Shown: piece by piece, positions 16,690 to 25,183 of the stretch
Layout: every line of letters starts with the position of its first letter
How positions within the stretch are numbered: the first letter of the stretch is position 1
NCBI GenBank assembly: GCA_016708025.1
Contig: JADJGQ010000003.1
Location: 62,001 to 126,000 of the forward strand
Origin: a bacterium
GTDB taxonomy: Bacteria; Zixibacteria; MSB-5A5; GN15; FEB-12
Reading direction: 5' to 3'
Length of the DNA stretch: 64,000 nt
Position numbers and translations under genes: made by a program
The notes under the pieces: generated by a model
Database searches by the model: none
What the model was told of the DNA's origin: nothing
What the model saw: only the letters and a program-made list of their open reading frames with translations

Positions 16690-18216
16690 ATGAACTACCC
16701 GTTTTGGGACGTCGGCATTGGCTATGGCTGGCTGATGGCTATCATCTCAGTTTTGCATGTCTTCGTCTCACACTTTGCCATCGGCGGCGGTCTGTATCTG
16801 GTGCTCACGGAACGACTGGCGCGCAAAGCCAACGACACCGCTCGCCTGCTTTATCTTGAGAAGCTCAGCAAATTCTTTGTGTTAGTGACTCTGGTGTTCG
16901 GTGCGCTGTCCGGAGTCGGCATTTGGTTCATTATCGGCCTGCTCAACCCCGCGGCGACCGAGTTGTTGATACACAATTTCGTCTGGGGATGGGCGATCGA
17001 GTGGACATTTTTCGTCATCGAGATCGCTTCTGCCATTCTTTACTATTATGGCTGGAAAACGATGTCCGCGAAAAATCATATGATCCTCGGTTGGATCTAC
17101 TTCGTTGCCGCCTGGCTCTCTTTGGTGGTGATCAATGGCATTCTCGCCTTTATGCTCACACCCGGCGATTGGCTCACTACCGGCGAGATGTGGGACGGGT
17201 TCTTTAATGCCACTTACTGGCCTTCCCTCTTCTTCCGCACCGGAGTCTGCATTCTGCTTGCGGGATTGTACACGCTGCTGGTTGCTTCGCGATTGACCAA
17301 TGATGCATCCAAACAGAAACTGATACGCTACAACGCAACCTGGGGAGTTGTCGGACTTGCCGTCATGGCGCCCACCTTCTACTGGTATTGGAAAGCCATT
17401 CCGGCAGATCTGATCGCGACTGCCATGCAGACGATGGCAACACCGATCAGAGCTATCGAAACCTCCTACTGGCTGGCTGGTATTCTTGCCGCCATCCTGA
17501 TCGTCTTTGGCATATTCCTCACGCGCTTTTATCATCTGGCCGTTGCTATCCTGGCAATGTTGATCGGACTGTTCGGGTTTGGCGAGTTTGAGTGGTTTCG
17601 CGAGTCCATTCGCAAACCCTGGGTCGTGAGCGGATATGTGTACGCACATGGCCTCGAAGTAGCCCATGCATCGGATTATCAGGCGGACGGTCTTCTTCCT
17701 CACATGGCGTATCGAACGGGGAATGATGGTCTGGACCTCTTCAATCGCGCCTGTCGGACTTGTCACACGATCGATGGCTACAAGCCGATGGCTCCAATAT
17801 TCAACGGCACTGACCCGGCCTTCATCGCCTCCGTCGTCAGGGGTACAGACCTGCTCAAGGGAAACATGCCGAGCTGGATGGGTACGACAGAGGAGTCGGA
17901 GAAACTCGGTCTCTATATTCATTCGCAAATAGACCAACGCCCCATGAGCGAGCAGTATCGACTTGCGGATGTCGCGCTCGGCAGAAGAGTGTTTGACTCC
18001 CGCTGCGGGATCTGCCACCAGTTTGGCGGACCAAGCGACAAAACTGTCTCGCTGACCGGGCTCTCCGTCGATGATTACAACAATTTGCTGGACATGGCGG
18101 CCGATCTTGGAGAGGGAATGCCTCCTTTCACGGCAGATTCCACCGACCGAGCTGCCCTCATCCAGTTCTTCCAGACGATCGGGAAAGGAGAGACCAATGC
18201 AACTCCCGGACTATAA
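16690..18216 (+). CDS. Cytochrome bd subunit I-like membrane protein fused to a di-heme cytochrome c region
   Basis: 508 residues. The ATG at 16690 has GGAGG six bases upstream. About nine membrane helices fill residues 10-320. They resemble CydA: the first helix carries His23 and His28 (LHVFVSHFAIGGG), then EWTFFVIEIASAILYYYGW parallels AFFLESGFLALLLFGW of the CydA at 46783, and KPWVVSG parallels its QPWVVYG. No long Q-loop for quinol oxidation is evident. After the helices come two c-type heme motifs, CRTCH at 355-359 and CGICH at 439-443, with later Met residues (SWMGT, EGMPPF) as possible axial ligands. Heme-c attachment requires the C-terminus to be outside the cytoplasm. An electron route from a c-type donor to a bd-like site is inferred. 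It overlaps the next gene by 20 bases. Confidence 0.8.
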   Translation: MNYPFWDVGIGYGWLMAIISVLHVFVSHFAIGGGLYLVLTERLARKANDTARLLYLEKLSKFFVLVTLVFGALSGVGIWFIIGLLNPAATELLIHNFVWGWAIEWTFFVIEIASAILYYYGWKTMSAKNHMILGWIYFVAAWLSLVVINGILAFMLTPGDWLTTGEMWDGFFNATYWPSLFFRTGVCILLAGLYTLLVASRLTNDASKQKLIRYNATWGVVGLAVMAPTFYWYWKAIPADLIATAMQTMATPIRAIETSYWLAGILAAILIVFGIFLTRFYHLAVAILAMLIGLFGFGEFEWFRESIRKPWVVSGYVYAHGLEVAHASDYQADGLLPHMAYRTGNDGLDLFNRACRTCHTIDGYKPMAPIFNGTDPAFIASVVRGTDLLKGNMPSWMGTTEESEKLGLYIHSQIDQRPMSEQYRLADVALGRRVFDSRCGICHQFGGPSDKTVSLTGLSVDDYNNLLDMAADLGEGMPPFTADSTDRAALIQFFQTIGKGETNATPGL

Positions 18217-19219
18217 TTTCCTTTCTGCACCGCTCTGGCTGGTGACCCTGTTGCATATCCTGACACTGACTCTTCATTTCGCCGCCATGAACTTCCTTGT
18301 CGGCGGGATCATTGTTCTCCTATGGGGGAAATTCACTGATCGATGGGAGGACCCGACCGTTCGGACATTCATCAAGTATTTCCCCACGGCAACCGCCGCA
18401 ACGGTTACGTTGGGAGTTGCTCCGTTGCTGTTCGTGCAACTGGTCTATCACCGGCAGGTCTACGCGGCATCAATTGTCAGCGGATGGTTCTGGCTGATGA
18501 TCACCGTCGTCCTGATGATAAGCTACTACTTCCTTTATGGAGCGTCACTGACGGAGAAGAAGGATGCTTGCACCGGGCGCAAAATGCTGATTGCCCTGGC
18601 GGGACTGATTTACATCTCCCTGGTTTACAGCTCTGTCTTCTCAATAGCAGAACGACCGGACATGATCAAGACGCTTTATGCTGAAGACCAGTCGGGGCTG
18701 TCCTGGAATAACAGTATCATGGAATATGCCCTTCGTTGGCTCCACATGATCCTTGGAGCGATCACAGTCGGCGGATTTTTCGTCGGATGGATCGGCAGAA
18801 ATAATCAGCAGGCATACACGGTCGGACGCAAGTTCTTCCTGGTTGGATGGATCCTGGCCGCACTGGTGGGAACTGCCTACATCTTCACTCTTGGCGAACA
18901 TATCCGTCAATTCATGCGCTCCCCGGGGATCATCGTCCTGACCATCGGTATCATTCTCTCTGCGGCGGCAGTTCACTTCTTCATGAAGAAGCGGTTCGTC
19001 GGTGCTGCGATCCTGATCTTCTCTTCCCTGCTTTTGATGGTGACAAGCCGCCACTACGTTCGTTTGGTCAAACTCGAAGGTACCCTTGACCCCACAGCCA
19101 TCCCGATCCGGATGCAGTGGTCACCTTTCCTGATCTTTCTCGTTTGCTTCGTCATTGCCTTGGCAACCGTCTGGTATATGATTCGTCTCTTCCGGGCGGG
19201 CAAGAATCCGGCCACCTGA
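18197..19219 (+). CDS. Polytopic membrane partner of the bd-like cytochrome
   Basis: 340 residues with about nine membrane helices. The ATG at 18197 lies inside the end of the upstream gene and follows AAAGGAG, so the two are translationally linked. The first helix has His20 and His27 (LLHILTLTLHFAAMNFLVGG), echoing the LHVFVSHFAIGGG of the upstream protein, which hints that both descend from one bd-type subunit. Other His residues in helices (WLHMILGA, LGEHIRQFM, SRHYVRL) could bind heme. It is not a standard CydB: the CydB-type start seen at 48126 (GYAILDGFDLGVG) is missing. Its job as the second subunit of the complex is inferred from overlap and topology. Confidence 0.7.
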   Translation: MQLPDYNFLSAPLWLVTLLHILTLTLHFAAMNFLVGGIIVLLWGKFTDRWEDPTVRTFIKYFPTATAATVTLGVAPLLFVQLVYHRQVYAASIVSGWFWLMITVVLMISYYFLYGASLTEKKDACTGRKMLIALAGLIYISLVYSSVFSIAERPDMIKTLYAEDQSGLSWNNSIMEYALRWLHMILGAITVGGFFVGWIGRNNQQAYTVGRKFFLVGWILAALVGTAYIFTLGEHIRQFMRSPGIIVLTIGIILSAAAVHFFMKKRFVGAAILIFSSLLLMVTSRHYVRLVKLEGTLDPTAIPIRMQWSPFLIFLVCFVIALATVWYMIRLFRAGKNPAT

Positions 19220-19241
19220 GCGGTTGATTTTCCCAAACAAA

Positions 19242-19267
19242 AAAGGCCGCCCGTCTGGGCGGCCTTT
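19242..19267. terminator. Bidirectional terminator
   Basis: AAAGGCCGCCC pairs with GGGCGGCCTTT across a GTCT loop. It separates the convergent bd-like module and glmS cluster. Confidence 0.9.
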
Positions 19268-19287
19268 CGATTAAATCGGGCAGTCGA

Positions 19288-21123
19288 CTATTCGACTGTA
19301 ACAGACTTCGCCAGGTTGCGCGGTTGGTCGACCGGGCAGCCACGCAGTACCGCCATATGATACGCCAATAACTGCAACGGAATGACCGACAACAGCGGTG
19401 TCAGCATATGGTGCGTCTGCGGTACGAAAAGGACATGATCAACCTTGTCGGCGATCTCTCGATCACCTTCAGTTGCCACGGCGATCACACGACCGCGGCG
19501 CGCTTTGATCTCGGCGATATTCGACATCACCTTGTCATAAACCGGGTCTTTAAGAGCGATAACGACCACCGGCATATTCTCATCGATCAGCGCGATCGGC
19601 CCATGTTTCATTTCGGCGGCGGGGTAGCCTTCGGCGTGGATGTATGAGATCTCCTTGAGCTTGAGCGCGCCTTCGAGAGCGACTGGGAAGTTGATTCCGC
19701 GGCCGAGATAGAGGAAATTGTCGCTGCGATAATAGGTCTGAGCGATATCATGCACCGCCTGCGCATTCTTGAGGATCCGATCGATCTGATCCGGGATCTC
19801 CTGCAGGTTGGTCATCAGTTCCTGACCGGACGCCACCGACATGGAACGCATCCGTCCCAAGAGATTGGCGATCAGGGTAAGCACCATACACTGCGAGGTA
19901 AACGCCTTGGTCGAGGCAACACCGATCTCCGGCCCGGCGTGAATATAAACACCGCCATCTGATTCGCGAGCGATCGTTGAACCGACCACATTCACGATCC
20001 CCAGGGCAGTCGCGCCATGCTTTTTCCCTTCGCGCAACGCCGCGAGCGTATCAGCCGTCTCGCCCGACTGACTAACTGCCAGCAACATCGTATGTTCGTC
20101 GATGATCGGCGAACGGTAACGGAATTCCGAGGCGTACTCGACTTCAACAGGAATGCGCGCCATCTCCTCGATCAGGTACTCACCGATCAAAGCAGAATGC
20201 CAGCTTGTTCCGCAGGCGGTGATCACCACGCGCTTGATCCGGCGAAGTTCATCGTACTGCAGGTTGAGACCATTGAGCCGGGAGATTCCTTCCTCGAAAT
20301 TGATGCGCCCGCGCATCGCATTCCGGAGGGTGACCGGCTGCTCATAGATCTCCTTGAGCATGAAATGATCGTACCCCTCTTTTTCGATCATGTCGAGCGA
20401 CCAACTGATCTCTTCGATAGTCGGGGTTATATGGACATTCTGAATGGTCGTGATCGAGTAGCTGTTTGGCGTCACTGTCGCGATCTCGCCATCCTGCAGG
20501 TAAACCACGCGATTGGTATGTTCGAGCATGGCAGAAACATCGGAGGCGACGAAATTCTCGCCATCGCCATGTCCCAACACCAGTGGTGAACCGTTTCGCG
20601 CCGCCACGATCGTATCCGGGTGAAGCGAGGATATGACGGCAATGCCGTACGTTCCTTCGACTCGCGCCAGAGCGTCGCGAACCGCCGCGGTGAAATCACC
20701 ATGGTAGTTCTGCCGGATCATATGGACCAGGATCTCAGTATCCGTCTCAGTTTTGACGACTACCCCTTTTCGAATGAGGTACTCTTTCAGGGTGCGATAG
20801 TTTTCGATAATGCCGTTATGCACCAGGGCAAACTCGCCAAAATTATCGATATGGGGGTGCGCGTTAAGCTCGTTCGGCTCGCCATGGGTCGCCCATCGAG
20901 TGTGCGCAATGCCGCGGGTACAATTGATATGCTGAAGTTCGGCATGGGTCACCGCTTCTTCGAGCATTTTGATCTTTCCGACCGCTTTGGAGACCATCAG
21001 CCCGGACTCGGTCATCAGGGCAATACCGGCTGAATCGTACCCTCTATATTCCAGGCGTTTGAGCCCGGACAGCAAAATCGGAAGACACTGCTTGCTGCCA
21101 ACATACCCTACAATACCGCACAT
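19288..21123 (-). CDS. glmS: Glutamine--fructose-6-phosphate aminotransferase (isomerizing)
   Basis: 611 residues, full length. It makes glucosamine-6-phosphate from fructose-6-phosphate and glutamine, the entry to peptidoglycan and LPS amino sugars. The N-terminal Ntn glutaminase begins MCGIVGYVG with the catalytic Cys2 exposed after Met removal. The two SIS isomerase domains show CGTSWHSALIGEYL, SQSGETADTLAAL and the C-terminal QPRNLAKSVTVE. It is next to a GlmM-like mutase (21-base gap), so two consecutive steps toward UDP-GlcNAc are encoded together. I see no ribozyme-type leader, as the upstream gene is too close. Confidence 0.98.
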   Translation of the reverse strand: MCGIVGYVGSKQCLPILLSGLKRLEYRGYDSAGIALMTESGLMVSKAVGKIKMLEEAVTHAELQHINCTRGIAHTRWATHGEPNELNAHPHIDNFGEFALVHNGIIENYRTLKEYLIRKGVVVKTETDTEILVHMIRQNYHGDFTAAVRDALARVEGTYGIAVISSLHPDTIVAARNGSPLVLGHGDGENFVASDVSAMLEHTNRVVYLQDGEIATVTPNSYSITTIQNVHITPTIEEISWSLDMIEKEGYDHFMLKEIYEQPVTLRNAMRGRINFEEGISRLNGLNLQYDELRRIKRVVITACGTSWHSALIGEYLIEEMARIPVEVEYASEFRYRSPIIDEHTMLLAVSQSGETADTLAALREGKKHGATALGIVNVVGSTIARESDGGVYIHAGPEIGVASTKAFTSQCMVLTLIANLLGRMRSMSVASGQELMTNLQEIPDQIDRILKNAQAVHDIAQTYYRSDNFLYLGRGINFPVALEGALKLKEISYIHAEGYPAAEMKHGPIALIDENMPVVVIALKDPVYDKVMSNIAEIKARRGRVIAVATEGDREIADKVDHVLFVPQTHHMLTPLLSVIPLQLLAYHMAVLRGCPVDQPRNLAKSVTVE

Positions 21124-21144
21124 AACCTGTTTCCTGCCTTACTG

Positions 21145-22509
21145 TTACTTGAAGAACGCGACTACCTGCTCGGTGAGCGACTCGCTGAGCTTCCGGTCGC
21201 TGGTCTCCACTATTAATCGGTAAATCGGCTCAGTGTTTGAGGTCCGCAATTGGACCCATCCTCGGTCGAAATCAAACCGGAGACCATCGCGACGGTCCAC
21301 CGTCGTCGGCCCCAGCAGCTTCTCTGCTTCCGCTTCAAATCGCTGTAGTCTGGTCGAGAAATCGCCCGGAAGTTGAGCTTTTGATTTTATAATATAATAC
21401 GGCGGGAAAGTTTCCACAAGAGCACTCAGACTGCACTTTTCTTCCACCAGACAGCTCAATACCAGGGCCGCGCCCACTGAGGCATCCCGCCCGGCATGGC
21501 AGGCCGGATAGATCACCCCGCCATTCCCTTCGCCGCCGATCAGTGACTTCACCTGATGCATCATTTCTACGACATTCGCCTCGCCGACCTTAGAGTAAAA
21601 GACCTCGGCGCCGAACTTACGAGCAACCATCTCGGTCGTCTTTGAGGTCGACAGGTTAAGGACGACCTTCCCCTTTTTCGAGCGAAGTACCTGCTGGACC
21701 GCGATCGTGAGCGTCAGCTCTTCATTGATTGCCTTGCCATTTTCGTCCACCAGCACCAGCCGGTCGGCATCCGGGTCGCAGGCCATTCCAAGATCAGCCT
21801 TGGTAGCTTTGACCTTCTTCGCCAGTTCGGTCAGATGTTTCGGGATCGGCTCCGGCATATGGACAAAATCTCCATCCCCTTTGCAGTTGATCCGGATCAC
21901 TTTGACGCCCAGTTTTTCGAGCAGTCGCGGGAGTGCTTCGGAACCGGCGCCATTGATGGCATCAACCACCACTTTGAATTTCCGCTTTTTGATCCCCGGC
22001 TTGTTGACAGTCTTCAGCGCCAGCACGGCCGCGATATGTTTGTCGATCCAGGTCGATTGGTGCGACACTTTACCCAATTTGCTATATGACTTGAGCGCGA
22101 ATTGCTTCGACTCAAATATGCGATTCAGCTCGACATACTGCGCCGGAGTGATGAACTCACCCTGCTTATTAAAAAACTTGAGTGCGTTCCAGTCGGAAGG
22201 ATTGTGCGATGCCGTCACGCAGATACCGCCTGCCGCTTTCAATCCCGTGACCGCTATCTCAACCGTTGGCGTCGGGACGATCCCAATATCGACCACATCA
22301 AGCCCGGTGGCGATCAGACCGGATATCACCGCATGCGAAACCATGTCGCCGGACACGCGACTGTCGCGTCCCAACACGATCTTTCCCTTCCCCATCAAAG
22401 TGCCAAACGCCATCGCGTACTGCGCGATCAGCATTGGCTCCAGACCATCCGTTGCCCCGATTATCCCGCGTACCCCGGAGGTCGACCTGACCAGATTGTT
22501 CGAATTCAT
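21145..22509 (-). CDS. glmM: Phosphoglucosamine mutase-like alpha-D-phosphohexomutase
   Basis: 454 residues with the four mutase domains. The phosphoserine loop is TASHNPSDWNALKF near residue 100, the Mg2+ loop DPDADRLVLVD near 240, the sugar-specificity segment GEGNGGVIYPACHAGRDA near 325, and the phosphate-binding RTSNTEPIYRLIVE near the C-terminus. The last motif matches the archaeal-type GlmM/ManB branch, so phosphomannomutase activity is possible. The location beside glmS favours conversion of GlcN-6-P to GlcN-1-P. It starts with ATG, 57 bases after the phosphatase gene. Confidence 0.8.
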   Translation of the reverse strand: MNSNNLVRSTSGVRGIIGATDGLEPMLIAQYAMAFGTLMGKGKIVLGRDSRVSGDMVSHAVISGLIATGLDVVDIGIVPTPTVEIAVTGLKAAGGICVTASHNPSDWNALKFFNKQGEFITPAQYVELNRIFESKQFALKSYSKLGKVSHQSTWIDKHIAAVLALKTVNKPGIKKRKFKVVVDAINGAGSEALPRLLEKLGVKVIRINCKGDGDFVHMPEPIPKHLTELAKKVKATKADLGMACDPDADRLVLVDENGKAINEELTLTIAVQQVLRSKKGKVVLNLSTSKTTEMVARKFGAEVFYSKVGEANVVEMMHQVKSLIGGEGNGGVIYPACHAGRDASVGAALVLSCLVEEKCSLSALVETFPPYYIIKSKAQLPGDFSTRLQRFEAEAEKLLGPTTVDRRDGLRFDFDRGWVQLRTSNTEPIYRLIVETSDRKLSESLTEQVVAFFK

Positions 22510-22566
22510 AATCTCTATTCCCGTATAGATGAAATTGTCGTTGCAGCTTCTCCGCTCAACTGCGCG

Positions 22567-23379
22567 CTATTTGCCGCCGCTGAGCAGACCGATCATGGAA
22601 CGATGGATACGGCCGTTAGTTGCCAATAAGTCTTCCGAGAAGATCGAGTGCGAGGATCCATCAACGCGACTCGTTTTTCCGCCCGCCTCATCAACCACCA
22701 CTTTCGCGGCGGCAGTGTCCCAGGGCGCAAGTTTCAGCTCCCAAAATCCGTCGAGCCTTCCCGATGCCAGCCAGCAGAGATCGATCGCTGCCGACCCGGG
22801 CCTCCGCACCCCCTGCACCTTTTTGGCCACTCTGGCGAACAGACCAAGGTTATTCCGCTTGGCCGTCCCAATATCGTAGGCAAAACCAGTCGCCATCAGA
22901 CATCGCTCCAGTCGCGATTCGCTGGTTACTCGTATCCGCTTTTTGTTCAGAAACGCCCCGCCGCCGCTCACCGCCCAGAACAGCTCATTTCGCTCCGGAT
23001 CAAAGACCGCCCCTCCTGCCAAGCGACCGTCGATCTCAATACCGATCGATACGCAATAGACCGGAAAGCCATGCGCAAAATTGACCGTGCCATCCAACGG
23101 GTCGATCACCCAGCGAACTCCGGCGCTCCCGGTGCTGTTTGCCCCTTCTTCGGTCAAGATGGTATGAGTCGGAAACTTCTTGGCGATCGTTCGCGTGATC
23201 AGTCGCTCCGACTGCAGATCGACATTCGTGACCGGGTTGATTCGCCCTTTGAATTCGATACTGATACGCTGATGAAAACCGGTCTTAAGTATGCCACCAG
23301 CTTTGATCGCCAGCTCGCGCGCAAAAGCGACCAGCCTCTCTGCCTCGCGCTGCCCGACTCGACTTAACTTATCTGACAC
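22567..23379 (-). CDS. Inositol monophosphatase family protein (SuhB-like)
   Basis: 270 residues with the complete Li-sensitive phosphatase metal site: Glu in ILTEEGAN, DPLDGTVNFAHG near 95-106 and WDTAAAKVVVDEAGG near 220. The start is a GTG at 23379, overlapping the end of the ABC transporter gene by 11 bases, which indicates one transcript. Members hydrolyse inositol-1-phosphate or related sugar phosphates, and SuhB also assists ribosomal RNA transcription in E. coli. The actual substrate cannot be told from sequence. Confidence 0.9.
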   Translation of the reverse strand: MSDKLSRVGQREAERLVAFARELAIKAGGILKTGFHQRISIEFKGRINPVTNVDLQSERLITRTIAKKFPTHTILTEEGANSTGSAGVRWVIDPLDGTVNFAHGFPVYCVSIGIEIDGRLAGGAVFDPERNELFWAVSGGGAFLNKKRIRVTSESRLERCLMATGFAYDIGTAKRNNLGLFARVAKKVQGVRRPGSAAIDLCWLASGRLDGFWELKLAPWDTAAAKVVVDEAGGKTSRVDGSSHSIFSEDLLATNGRIHRSMIGLLSGGK

Positions 23380-25183
23380 TATTTGCCTGTGCCTCGGACC
23401 CCAGGGTCTGCTTTTTGTACTGCATCTGATATAGCTTATAATAGATGCCGCGCTGTTGCATCAGTTCCGCATGTCCGCCTATCTCGCGGACCTGTCCATG
23501 GTGCAGGACGATTATCTTATCCGCCTTCTCGATAGTCGAGAGACGGTGCGCTATCACGATCGAGGTTCTATCCTTCATTAATTCATCCAGTGCCCGCTGG
23601 ATCAATCGTTCCGTTTCAGTATCCACCGAACTGGTCGCTTCGTCAAGAATCAAAATCTTCGGATCAAAAGCCAGTGCTCTTGCGAACGACAGCAACTGCT
23701 TTTGTCCGGTGGACAGGGTCGCGCCACGCTCCCGAATCTCAGTTGCAAGTCCGTTCGGCAGTGCATCCATGAAGCGGCCAAACCCGACCCGCTCCAATGC
23801 CTCTTTTACCCGCGCATCCGAAATGCTCCGGTCGCGCAAACGGATATTCCCGGCGTAATCCCCGCTGAACAGGAAGACATCCTGCAACACGAGCGCCAGG
23901 TGGCTGCGCAATTCCGCGCTGGGAAGATCACGCAACTCCACTCCATCGACCTTGATCGACCCCTTCTGGTAATCGTAGAACCGATACAAGAGCGAGATGA
24001 GCGAGGTCTTCCCTGCGCCGGTCGCGCCCACGACTGCCACCTTCTGTCGCGGCTCGACGGTGAAACTAACATCCTTGAGAACCCAATCCTCTTTCTGGTA
24101 GGCAAACCAGACATTGGATATTTCTATCTTCCCACTGAATGTCTGGATATGCTTCGGCGTCGATGTCTCGATGATCGCCGGTTCGGTATCCAAGAGGGCG
24201 AATATCCGCTCCGAAGACGCCATGGAGGATTGCAGGATGTTGTACTTTTCCGCAAGGTCCGCGATAGGGCGGTAGAATCGCTGTACCAGCGAAATGAACG
24301 CAACCAGCTCACCGAATGTCAGTGTGCTGTCCTGCAGGCGGAATCCGCCATAGTAAAGCAAGAGTGCAAGAGACAGCGAACCGATTATTTCTACCGCCGG
24401 GAAGAAAACCGCATAATAAAGCACGGACCGGAAATGGTATGTCTGAAGTTCCTTGTTGATCGAATCGAACTTCTTCCCGACCCGTTCTTCCTGGTTGAAC
24501 AACTGGACAATTTTGATGCCGGTGACATGCTCCTGCACGAATGCGTTCAATCGGGCGAGTGCAGTGCGCACCTGGCGATAGACATTCCGCACCCGTGAAC
24601 GGAAGAGCGCTGTCGCGCCTATCAGGATCGGTAGCACCGTAAAGGTGATCAGCGCCAATTCCCAGTTGTAATAAAGCAGGGCGCAAACAATAAAGAGCAG
24701 CGTAAAGATATCGCCGATCATCGTCACCACGCCCGAAGAGAACAATTCGTTCAGGACATTGACATCATTGGTGACGCGGGTCAACAATCGTCCGACCGGA
24801 TTTCTGTCGAAATATCCCAGGTGGAGCCGCTGCAGGTGGCGGAAGATCTCCATACGGATATCATACTGCACCTTCTGCCCCAGCCACATCGTGACAAAGG
24901 TCTCGCCGTAGCTGGCGACCAGAGCCAGCGCCATCACGCCGAAATAAAGCAGGATGACCAGCCCGAAACCGTCGGCAATACCGGTCGTGATATAGTCATC
25001 GATCGCATGTTGTGTTATGAATGCGAGCGAGATCTGCGCCAGCGACCCAATCAGCAACATCGTGATCGCGACCACCACCCACTTCTTATATGGAGCGAGG
25101 TAGTGAAGCAATCGCTTCATCAACCGGGCATCGTACGCCTTACCCAGCGCCTCTTCTTCGTGTATTCCGTTCGGCTGGCTCAC
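23369..25183 (-). CDS. ABC exporter half-transporter, subunit with catalytic Walker B Glu
   Basis: 604 residues: six membrane helices (about 30-320) and an ATPase domain. Walker A is GATGAGKTS, Walker B ILILDEATSSVD with the catalytic Glu, and the H-loop is IVIAHRLST. Its signature is degenerate, LSTGQKQ instead of LSGGQ. It pairs with the 25180 gene, which has the opposite defects, as in BmrCD/TmrAB-type heterodimeric exporters. The start is GTG, and the GTGA junction overlaps the upstream stop by four bases. Such pumps export lipids, drugs or peptides; the substrate is unknown here. Confidence 0.9.
   Translation of the reverse strand: MSQPNGIHEEEALGKAYDARLMKRLLHYLAPYKKWVVVAITMLLIGSLAQISLAFITQHAIDDYITTGIADGFGLVILLYFGVMALALVASYGETFVTMWLGQKVQYDIRMEIFRHLQRLHLGYFDRNPVGRLLTRVTNDVNVLNELFSSGVVTMIGDIFTLLFIVCALLYYNWELALITFTVLPILIGATALFRSRVRNVYRQVRTALARLNAFVQEHVTGIKIVQLFNQEERVGKKFDSINKELQTYHFRSVLYYAVFFPAVEIIGSLSLALLLYYGGFRLQDSTLTFGELVAFISLVQRFYRPIADLAEKYNILQSSMASSERIFALLDTEPAIIETSTPKHIQTFSGKIEISNVWFAYQKEDWVLKDVSFTVEPRQKVAVVGATGAGKTSLISLLYRFYDYQKGSIKVDGVELRDLPSAELRSHLALVLQDVFLFSGDYAGNIRLRDRSISDARVKEALERVGFGRFMDALPNGLATEIRERGATLSTGQKQLLSFARALAFDPKILILDEATSSVDTETERLIQRALDELMKDRTSIVIAHRLSTIEKADKIIVLHHGQVREIGGHAELMQQRGIYYKLYQMQYKKQTLGSEAQANSVR

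Noticed and set aside
16882..18018. 378-codon open frame antisense to the bd-like gene
   Set aside because: Highly charged, low-complexity translation lying wholly opposite a clear membrane protein; no ribosome site.
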